A stretch of 58,233 nt of DNA from Mesostigma viride (lineage: Eukaryota; Streptophyta; Mesostigmatophyceae; Mesostigmatales; Mesostigmataceae), in the NCBI GenBank assembly GCA_009746045.1, contig RPFO01000648.1, positions 188,001-246,233 on the forward strand, written 5' to 3'. Every line of letters begins with the position of its first letter. Within the stretch, counting starts at the first letter, position 1. Shown here in pieces: positions 50,401-58,233 of the stretch. Below the pieces are notes generated by a model, which searched no databases, had not been told where the DNA came from, and worked only from the letters and a program-made list of their open reading frames with translations. Made by a program: the position numbers and the translations under genes.

Positions 50401-53400
50401 ACCCCATCCACTTGGTCAGTGGAGGTAAACCCATCCAGTCCTTCGGATGGTATGGCCCCATCCGATTGGTCGGTGGAACTAGGCCCGAACGATTGGTCAG
50501 TGGAACTAGCCCCGACTGATTGGTCAGTAGAACTAGCACCCTCCGATTGGTCAGTGGAACTAGCACCCTCCGATTGGACGGTGGAACTAGCCCCATCCGA
50601 TTGGACGGTGGGGTTGACCCCCTCCTGTTGGTTGGTGGAACTAGCCCCCTCCAATTGGTCGGTGGAACTAGCCCCATCCGATTGGACGGTGGGGTTGACC
50701 CCCTCCCATTGGTCGGTGGAACTACCCCCCTCCCATTGGTCAGTGGAACTACCCCCCTCCCATTGGTCGGTGGAACTAGCCCCATCCGATTCGACGGTGG
50801 GGTTGACCCCCTCCTGTTGGTTGGTGGAACTAGCCCCCTCCCATTGGTTGGTGGAACTACCCCCCTCCTGTTGGTTGGTGGAACTAGCCCCCTCCCATTG
50901 GTCGGTGGAACTACCCCCCTCCAATTGGTCGGTGGAACTAGCCTCATCCGATTGGTCGGTGGAACTAGACCCGTCTGTTTGGTCAGTGGAACTAGCCCCG
51001 TCTGATTGGTCGGCGGAACTACCCCCCTCCCATTGGTCGGTGGAACTACCCCCCTCCCATTGGTCGGTGGAACTAGCACCCTCCGATTGGTCGGTGGAAT
51101 TAGCCCCCTCCGAGTGGTCGCTGGGGTTGACCCCCTCCTGTTGGTGGGTGGAAATGATACGACCACCCGGTCCATCCGCCAAACCCGAGTGTCCACCACC
51201 CACCAAAGCCGATGGCTCACCACCGAGCGTGGCCTCCTCCCACTCGCCAGCGGACGCCTCCCCGTCCCACTCCCCCTCCTCGGAGGAGCCGTCGTCGCTG
51301 CTGGAGTCTGACCCTTCCCTGTCTGGGTATCCCAGGGACGGCTCGCTGCGGCTCGCGCCATCGGGGGCCTGGCGGCCGCCGCCTGTATCCATCCCAGTTG
51401 ATGCAGCCGCTGGAGTTGCCGACGGTGCACTTGGTGGGCCCTGTTGTGCACACGCGAAGCAGGGAACACCCACCGCGGCCATACATGGCACGTTTGCATT
51501 CACTGTGCTATACTCACCGTGCTATACTCACCGTGCTATACTCACCGTGCTATACTCACCGTGCTATACAAGTAGCGGTATAGTACTATTTTACGCTCAT
51601 GAGGGCACATTGCGCGCAGTGCTGACGCAGCAGAGTCACCTGTAGTGAGAACTTGCAAACTTGCCAAGTAACCCAAAGAACTTGCTGACAATCACAAGTG
51701 GCCTTCGGGGGAGAAGTATCGTCATGTGTGGTCTGGTCATGTGTATTGCTGCCCTGTCATGCACAGGCAGCAAAGAAAGTAAGCTCACAATAAGTTCTTG
51801 ATTCTCAGATCTCTATCATTAGATCTCTTTCGTTAGATCTCTATCGTTATATCATTAGTCGGTGGTGGTGCCTCGCTTTCTTAAATGTGCCCCGTTCCGT
51901 TCCTCCCAAGTCATAGGAAAAAGCAATCTATTGCGTTTGCATGGGGTCAATGAAAGTTTTCGCTCGAGGGCCTTCAGAAATCGTAGAAAGGTGCACACAA
52001 GTGGTACACGACGCATCTAGACGCGTAAACGTGTTGGCAAGGGCCAACTACTTCCCAAAAGCAACAACGACGGTGATGTTGATAAGAATAGTAGCCATAG
52101 TAACAATTACAGTGACATTTCCAACTTCCAGCAGTGACGACGACAGAATGAACCGCGACAGGAAACAGGGCACCCATCAGTCCACCAAATTGGCCATCTC
52201 ACCCAAGCAGGCAAAGAAAGTCTTCAGCTCCAGCACAAAGGAACACACAACACAGCAAGCAATAAACACCAGCATTGAGGCCCTGGGGCTGGTGTCCATT
52301 GATGACAAGGGCTTGATGACGGCGGACGCAGAAAGAGATCAGCATGTTCACCCACCCCAGCATGGTTAATAACGTTGGTTAATAACGTTGGTAAAAAACG
52401 CTGGTTAATAACATGTTTAACCCACGCCGACATGGTTAAAAACGTTGGTTGATAACATGGTTAGCCCACGCCAACATGGTCAATAACGCTGGTTAATAAC
52501 ATGGTTAACAACATGATTAACCCACGCCAACATGGTTGATAACATTGTTTAATAACATGGTTAACAACATGATAAACCCCCGCCAACGCCCAACATGGTC
52601 AATAATCAAAACATGGTTTATTAATAACGTCGTTAACAACATAATTAACCCACGCCAACATGGTTAATAACTGGTTAATAACATGCTTAACAACATAGTT
52701 AACCCACGCCAACATGGTCAATAACGTTGTTTAACAACATGTTCAACGCCATGATGAACCCATATGACCCATCGCCATGATAAATACCAGCAGCTTGATA
52801 AATACCAGCAGCTTGATAAAAACCAGCAGCTTGACCCTATGCCATCCAGAAAGAAAGCCCGCCGAAGACCCAGCTCCCAAAGCCCCCCCCCACCACCACC
52901 ATTATACCCAAGCCCTACGCACCATGCACGCACACCCACCACCATGGCACAAGTGCACATGGGCAAGCACCCAAGCCCTATGCACCAACCATTACCCAAG
53001 CCCTATGCATCAACCATTACCCAAGCCCTATGCACCAACCATTACCCAAGCCCTATGCACCAACCATTACCCAAGCCCTATGCATCAACCATTACCCGAG
53101 CCCTATGCACCAACCATTACCCAAGCCCTATGCACCAACCATTACCCAAGCCCAATGCATCAACCATTACCCAAGCCCAATGCACCGAGAGACCGATCGC
53201 TGGCGTTCAGGTCCTACTATTTCCCCAATCACATGACCGCGCGCTGGATAGTTCCTCTAGCAACCAATCATCAAGGCAAACCCTTGCTCCCTGACAGGGG
53301 GGTTACATCCCGCTTCTCTAGACTCCAGGAGCCCCATGTCGTGTCGCCTACCTGCCCCCGCGGCCAATCAGACGGCGTGATCTCCTCGAGACGCCTGTTC

Positions 53401-56400
53401 TTGCGGCGCGTCGGCCGTTCTTCCCTTTTCTCCCCCACGTAAACATCCCCTCTGTCCCACAGCCGCCGCCAGTCCTCCTGCGGCAGCGCACACCGCGCCA
53501 GGTGCCCCATCGACCCCTGCACGTCCGACACGGTGTGCAGGCCGATCACCATGACCGCGGCGTGACGCTCAACGGCAGGGGACCGCAGCTGGGCCAGCAG
53601 CGACGCCAACGACTGGCCCCTGGCCACTCGGATGACGTGGATCCGCTGGTCCCACCCGATGGGCGGGACCTGGGTCATCCCAGCGGACCACAGCCTGCCT
53701 GGCTCCACTAGGCCCCCGACCCGTCCAAACCCTCCCATTCCTACCCCCCCGAAATGCAACCTGCCCCCTAGCCAGCCATCCACGATCGGTCCCTGCACTG
53801 TACCAGGGTCCGTCCCAAGCTCTCCCCCACCCTGCCCCGCCAGGGTCGCCGGCCTCTCCCCCCCTCCGACATCACGGGCGACCAGGTTACCGTATTCCCC
53901 CCGCGCTAGCTGAGGGTACCGCTCCAGCATCCCCGGCAGCTTGCCCTCGTTCAGGCTGCACCCTGCCAGCCGGTCCAGGTAGCACTCGAGCGTCAGCATG
54001 GGGCCAGCGCAGCCCTCGTAGAAGCGGCGCGTGCCCCGTGCCGGGCCTTCGACGGGGATGGGGACGACCGTGCGGCCGAGGCACAGGCCGAGCAGCAGGT
54101 GTCCCTGGAATATGTGGAACTTTGAGATCTGGGGGGAAAGGGAAGGGGGCAGGCGGAGGTTGTTGGTTGATGGGGGTTAGAGTTGGCAGGGGGTAGGGGG
54201 GGTGAGGGCATGGGGGGAGTGGGGGTGGAGGGGTGCTATGTGGCAGGAGCGTTGGGGACGTCGGTAGTGAAGAGATGGCCCATCAGGATCATGGAACAAT
54301 TTCGCGACTGCGTCACGGGGGTGCCAGGTAAGGTACCGACGACAAATTCTAAATGAAAGCATGTGACCAATGATAATGTATTATTGATTTGTGCGTGAAG
54401 AATGATATAACTAAAGCACGTGACTGATGATAAAGTATTGTTGATTTGCGCGTTACAAATGCTAAATGAAAGCACGTGACCAATGATAAAAGTCTTGTTG
54501 ACCTGTGCGTGACAAATGATATAATTAAAGTGCGTGACTGACTGTGGAACTAGCCCCATCCAGCAGGATACCAGTTGAGGAACCTAGTTGAACCCCTCTA
54601 CACAGCGAGAAGCATTAATTAAATACTTACAGCAGGTAGGCTGCGTCTAGTGGATACCAATGAAGGAGCCCTCAACCCCTATATAGAACCCTACATGGAC
54701 TAGCCCCATCCCGCAGGACACCAATGAAGGAGCCCTCCGCCCCGGAGACAAGTGGGAGAAGGAGGGAGGGTGCCGTAGCTTCTCTCCGTGCTGGGGGGTC
54801 CGTTACTAGGGGCTAATTCTGGCACATGACTGGGCGCATAAGGATGGCGAGTTGGGGCCCTGGACGATGATGGACTTGACCGCACAAAAGGCCTGATAAG
54901 CACAGTCTCATTCCATGGCGAGCTTGGCGAGGAAAGAGGACGTGGGTTCTCGCACGGGGGGGGAGGGAGGAAGGTGTGATGGGATGCAGAAGGATGGGAC
55001 GATTCCACGAGCCAGGGGCACCATGGGGGTTGATGATAAGGCACGTTGATGATAGGGCGCGTTGATGATAGGGCGCGTTGATGATAGGGCGCGTTGATGA
55101 TAGGGCACGTTGATGATAGGGCGCGTTGATGATAGGGCGCGTTGATGATAGGGCCCGTTGATGATAGCGCGCGTTGATGATATTTAGGGGTGATGGGTTT
55201 ATTGGCAGGTGGGCGAGTGAAAGTAGGGCTTAATGGGGCGGGTGACAGGAAGGTTGCATGGCAGACACGCCCAACATCCGTACGCATGGGCACGTACAGG
55301 AAAGGGCGCCAGGTGAGGGCACGCGGCACGAATTGGCGAAGAGAAGAAACTTAAGAGAGATAGTACAGTAGAGTCAATAGATAGTACAGTAGTAGTGCTC
55401 GTATAACACTGTGCCCTTACAAGAGAGATAGGGCAGTAGAGTCAATAGTAGTGCTCGTATAACACTGTGCCCTTACAAGAGAGATAGTGCAGTAGAGTCA
55501 ATAGTAGTGCTCGTATAACACTGTGCACTTACAAGAGAGATAGTGCAGTAGAGTCAATAGTAGTGCTCGTATAACACTGTGCCCTTACAAGAGAGATAGA
55601 GCAGTAGAGTCAATAGTAGTGCTCGTATAACACTGTGCCCTTACAAGAGAGATAGTGCAGTAGAGTCAATAGTAGTGCTCGTATAACACTGTGCCCTTAC
55701 AAGAGAGATAGTGCAGTAGAGTCAATAGTAGTGCTCGTATAACACTGTGCCCTTACAAGAGAGATAGTGCAGTAGAGTCAATAGTAGTGCTCGTATAACA
55801 CTGTGCCCTTACAAGAGAGATAGTGCAGTAGAGTCAATAGTAGTGCTCGTATAACACTGTGCCCTTACAAGAGAGATAGTGCAGTAGAGTCAATAGTAGT
55901 GCTCGTATAACACTGTGCACTTACAAGAGAGATAGTGCAGTAGAGTCAATAGTAGTGCTCGTATAACACTGTGCCCTTACAAGAGAGATAGTGCAGTAGA
56001 GTCAATAGTAGTGCTCGTATAACACTGTGCCCTTACAAGAGAGATAGTGCAGTAGAGTCAATAGTAGTGCTCGTATAACACTGTGCACTTACAAGAGAGA
56101 TAGTGCAGTAGAGTCAATAGTAGTGCTCGTATAACACTGTGCACTTACAAGAGAGATAGTGCAGTAGAGTCAATAGTAGTGCTCGTATAACACTGTGCAC
56201 TTACAAGAGAGATAGTACCGTAGAGTCAATAGTAGTGCTCGTATAACACTGTGCCCTTACAAGAGAGATAGTGCAGTAGAGTCAATAGTAGTGCTCGTAT
56301 AACACTGTGCCCTTACAAGAGTCGTGTAAGGGCGCAGTACAGCTGGCGCAGTATCTGGGATCGTCACAGTCAACGCACTCTGGGCCTTGGGAGAGACGGA

Positions 56401-57428
56401 CTTCAGCGTGCGCAGGCTGCAGTGGTGCAGCGCATTGCCCCGTTAGGCATGCAGAGAGGCACCGCAGGGTAGGCATGCCGGTGATTACTGAAAACTACTA
56501 ACATACCGGCCCCACCACTAGACACTCCCGGCCAGTTAGGCTCGAAACACACGCCCTGATCAAGCATGCTGTTTCCGGCCCCACCGTCTAGGTCATCTAG
56601 TCGCTCTACACGTACGCCAGCCATACTTTCAATGCACAAGGATACACATTTCCATCACCATTCATCTTCATCATCCTGAACGACTTGAACACGCGGACAA
56701 GATAACGGCAGGCTCGAGCTACCATGGTCCGGATTCTCCCGATTTCTGGCCTGCGCTGGTTGTCTTCTTGATACCGGCCCCTGGGTCTACGTGCTAGTTA
56801 AATAATGGCACCTCCCTGACATTATCCACGCACCGAATCCAGCCAGGTGCTTACTACTGATATACCAGCCCATGAGTGCTGACTGACTTCACCGACGTAC
56901 CAGCCCAGCCAGGTGGTCCGGCGCCAGCAGTAGGCGCGCCGCAGTGCACGTCGCGGCCGTGCCGCCCCCACCGTCGGTGCCACCCTGACCGTCGGCGTCA
57001 GCTCGCGCGTGCATCTGAAGCGCGTCGATGCGACTCGTAATATGCTCGTACGCAGCGCGGGTCCAGCGGAGCTGGCCGGGCCGGGCAGGCTCCCCGCGGC
57101 CCCCAGGGGGAGGGACGGTCCAAGCCCGAGCTGCATCGGCTGCGTCCTCCCCTTTAGGACGTGGCAGCGGCGCCGTGTAGAGCCTCCGAGGCGGATGGGA
57201 GCGTGACAGCGGGCCCCATGGATGGGTCAGCCAGGAATCGGCATCGTACTTGAACGTCAGCATTAAGTAGAGGCCCAGCCACGCGCTCGCCGCCAGGGAG
57301 ATCAGCAGGACGAGGCAGGCCGATCGGGCCGACATGCGCCGGTAGGGAGACATGCCGGCCGGGAACCCGACCATTAGAGTCGTGCACGCTCGGCTGCCAG
57401 GTGTGCTGACGGATGCCGCCGCCTGCAC
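47458..57428 (-). CDS. GT23/FUT8-like fucosyltransferase, 3 exons, very large low-complexity inserts
   Basis: Probable Golgi alpha-1,6-fucosyltransferase-like enzyme. Exon 1, 57,428-56,901 (176 codons): type II anchor (SACLVLLISLAASAWLGLYL) and stem; donor GTACGT. Exon 2, 54,128-53,352 (259 codons): acceptor CCCCCCAG; FUT8-like start of the catalytic region (KFHIFQGHLLLGLCLGRTVV; MLTLECYLDRLAGCSL); donor CAG/GTAGGC. Exon 3, 51,440-47,458: after a long S-T-D-Q repeat and Gly-Asp tract, DPFIYVSDESRYFMVRAVIT, VGIHIRATDK (FUT8 H-V-R-R-T-D-K; second Arg is Ala), VVLLMSDSERVVDS, polyQ, and LTLSSNVGRLIAEYWA. All junctions are phase 0. A G7 run at 47,893-47,899 needs one extra G to keep frame. Predicted length is about 1,760 aa, three times human FUT8. 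No SH3 domain follows. The exon 3 start is the least certain boundary. Confidence 0.7.
49908..50071. repeat. (CCCATC)n hexanucleotide tract inside exon 3
   Basis: About 27 units; on the coding strand it reads as alternating Gly-Asp. It is in frame with the FUT8-like exon. Confidence 0.95.
50450..51150. repeat. 30-bp minisatellite encoding S-S-T-D-Q-x-E/D-G repeats
   Basis: About 24 units with the consensus (coding strand) G-A-S-S-T-D-Q-S/W-E-G, and N-P-T-V-Q/E-S variants. Because the unit is a multiple of three, several frames on both strands stay open. Openness alone therefore does not prove translation. Confidence 0.9.
51506..51567. repeat. 14-bp tandem repeat (ACCGTGCTATACTC)
   Basis: About four and a half copies at the proposed intron 2/exon 3 border of the FUT8-like gene, just upstream of the Met at 51,503. 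Confidence 0.9.
51941..52369 (+). CDS. Hypothetical ORF within intron 2 of the FUT8-like gene, opposite strand
   Basis: 142 codons, starting MGSMKVFARGPSEIVE. It has one possible membrane segment (TTVMLIRIVAIVTITVTF) followed by a polar, Lys/Ser/Thr-rich part. Not recognised. It is free of the minisatellites that surround it, which slightly favours coding, but there is no splice, promoter or homology support. Confidence 0.25.
   Translation: MGSMKVFARGPSEIVERCTQVVHDASRRVNVLARANYFPKATTTVMLIRIVAIVTITVTFPTSSSDDDRMNRDRKQGTHQSTKLAISPKQAKKVFSSSTKEHTTQQAINTSIEALGLVSIDDKGLMTADAERDQHVHPPQHG
52370..52760. repeat. Diverged tandem repeat of GGTTAATAACATGGTTAAC type
   Basis: Many imperfect units mixing AACATGGTTAATAACG, AACATGATTAACCC and ACGCCAACATGG; period irregular (about 45-60 bp). 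Lies in intron 2 of the FUT8-like gene. Confidence 0.8.
52780..52834. repeat. 18-bp tandem repeat, three copies
   Basis: GATAAATACCAGCAGCTT three times, the last with A for T at the eighth base. Confidence 0.9.
52975..53182. repeat. 24-bp tandem repeat, about eight copies
   Basis: The unit begins CAACCATTACCCAAGCCC and continues TATGCA, with minor variants. In intron 2 of the FUT8-like gene. Confidence 0.95.
54345..54545. repeat. Imperfect tandem repeat with GCACGTGAC boxes
   Basis: Three to four units of about 60 bp, each with CA[TC]GTGAC or GCACGTGAC, GATGATAAAG-type and TGTTGATTTGCGCGT-type segments. In intron 1 of the FUT8-like gene. Confidence 0.75.
55029..55190. repeat. 16-bp tandem repeat (GTTGATGATAGGGCGC)
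   Basis: About ten copies with GGGCGC, GGGCAC and GGGCCC variants. In intron 1 of the FUT8-like gene. Confidence 0.95.
55350..56325. repeat. 56-bp minisatellite, about 17 copies
   Basis: The unit contains GTGCTCGTATAACACTGTGC, then CCTTACAAGAGAGATAG, then TGCAGTAGAGTCAATAGTA. Start points recur every 56 bases (for example 55,397, 55,453, 55,509). Copies are almost identical, which suggests recent expansion. In intron 1 of the FUT8-like gene. Confidence 0.97.
56648..56773 (+). repeat. Dispersed repeat R1, copy f (near full)
   Basis: A near-full copy: CATCATCCTGAACGACTTG, then AACACGCGGACAAGATAACG, then GAGCTACCATGGTCCGGATT, then GCGCTGGTTGTCTTCTTGAT. Inside intron 1 of the FUT8-like gene. 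Confidence 0.85.
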
Positions 57429-57497
57429 CCTGGATGGCGAAACTATCTAGCCGATGTATTTCGTATGATAAAAGAGTAGCCTGTCGTCACAACGATA

Positions 57498-58148
57498 ATG
57501 ATAGCCTTTCCGGCGGTATTGTTTGTCGAAGAACAACTCTTGACTGTAATCTCAGTTGTGGTATTTCAATTTCAATTCTTGCTTATCCAGCGTTGGGTAA
57601 TGAAGAAAAATTCATGCACTTGCCCCTGGATTGGGAAGCCCAAGCGGTCGCTCAATATTATTGATGGCACACGGTACTGGGCAATTAGCAAGTCCCGCGA
57701 GTCACATGAATTAAACTATCGTCGACATCTTCAAACGATGCAGCTGGCTCCAAGCATCATTCCATCATGTGGCGAACGGTTGGCTGAGCGCATGCTCTCC
57801 GCATCAAACCATAATCTAAAGTACCTGCTACCGCGACTTCGCTCCCAGAACGAGATTAGCTCGGCGCTTGATGAGCCCAGTATTATTAGTATGAAATACT
57901 TTTGTACTTCCAGGATAGGGCACCAAGAGGCGCGGGCGTGCACCGTAAACCTGAGTGGAGCCCACATGCTTTCCATGGTCAGGCAGGCCGAATTGGCCGG
58001 GTCATCGATTACAGTTTGCTGTAGCCTGTGCTCCCGGATCCCGGCCTCGGATGAATGGCTGGCCTTGGAATACCGCGCTTGTGGAGTGATTTGGTTTTGT
58101 GACATGATTGTGTTGCGATCCCTGCTGTATGCTGATGCATTAAAGTAG
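57498..58148 (+). CDS. Hypothetical ORF divergent from the FUT8-like gene
   Basis: A 216-codon open frame starting 70 bp from the FUT8-like start codon. It has a hydrophobic N-terminal stretch (LLTVISVVVFQFQFLLIQRW) and a Cys/Ser-rich remainder. No family recognised. An overlapping minus-strand frame of 144 codons also exists, so the open length may be chance. Confidence 0.3.
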   Translation: MIAFPAVLFVEEQLLTVISVVVFQFQFLLIQRWVMKKNSCTCPWIGKPKRSLNIIDGTRYWAISKSRESHELNYRRHLQTMQLAPSIIPSCGERLAERMLSASNHNLKYLLPRLRSQNEISSALDEPSIISMKYFCTSRIGHQEARACTVNLSGAHMLSMVRQAELAGSSITVCCSLCSRIPASDEWLALEYRACGVIWFCDMIVLRSLLYADALK

Positions 58149-58233
58149 CGTGAGCGGTCGGTCACGTGAGTTGTGTCGGCTGACAGTAGTTACAGCCCCA
58201 AGAAGACCATACTGCCACCTACTGCCACGTCAT

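Noticed and set aside
50257-51645. 462-codon plus-strand ORF and 366-codon minus-strand ORF
   Set aside because: They are alternative frames of the 30-bp minisatellite. The minus frame continuous with the HIRATDK exon is preferred.
54700-55329. 209-codon minus-strand ORF with N-A-P-Y-H-Q-R-A-L-S-S-T repeats
   Set aside because: The repeat is the 16-bp array read in frame, inside intron 1. No domain or splice support.
1-58233. CRISPR array or bacterial operon structure
   Set aside because: The tandem arrays have no unique spacers, and the genes have introns and eukaryotic retroelements around them.

Overview
The window reads as nuclear DNA of a unicellular eukaryotic alga or similar protist, with a green alga the best guess. 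Genes carry spliceosomal introns (GT-AG, and one probable GC-AG). Protein-coding genes are few and separated by layers of decayed transposons. One retroelement has the split-direct-repeat layout of the PAT/Kangaroo group known from Volvox and Chlamydomonas. A TGTAA motif, the usual volvocine poly(A) signal, sits about 37 nt past one stop codon. I see no rRNA, convincing tRNA, operon or CRISPR array. The species cannot be fixed from sequence alone.

Layout. 0.8-2 kb: broken copia-type gag (minus). 3.7-10.7 kb: ankyrin-repeat exons (minus) that look like duplicated exon/intron modules, interrupted by an L1-type LINE ORF1 remnant (4.4-5.2 kb), a decayed piggyBac transposase (7.2-8.7 kb) and a 474-bp hAT-type MITE with clear TIRs, a target-site duplication and subterminal TTGAC palindromes (9.84-10.31 kb). 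10.7-15 kb: no gene recognised. 15-17.7 kb: LINE fragments and two families of short dispersed repeats. 17,730-28,510: a 10.8-kb chromovirus LTR retrotransposon (minus) with 570/574-bp LTRs, an ORF0 carrying an RNase-H1-type hybrid-binding domain, gag, pol with chromodomain, and an extra long 3' ORF. 28.56-37.55 kb: two nearly identical PAT/Kangaroo-like (DIRS) tyrosine-recombinase retroelements (minus) around a 124-bp assembly gap; a 2A-like motif lies between RNase H and recombinase. 37.5-39.5 kb: LINE fragments, some chimeric.

The host-gene part starts at 39.8 kb. It holds: (i) a single-exon 821-aa membrane-anchored protein with two GT25-like glycosyltransferase domains (minus); (ii) divergent to it, a complete 3-exon, 179-aa peroxiredoxin-like gene (plus) whose intron 2 contains a 276-bp (CAC)n tract; and (iii) a large GT23/FUT8-like fucosyltransferase gene (minus, 57,428-47,458). 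The third gene was assembled from three phase-compatible exons; its introns and low-complexity inserts are full of minisatellites. The two glycosyltransferases are probably secretory-pathway enzymes. Many frame breaks fall in homopolymers and may be sequencing errors rather than true decay.
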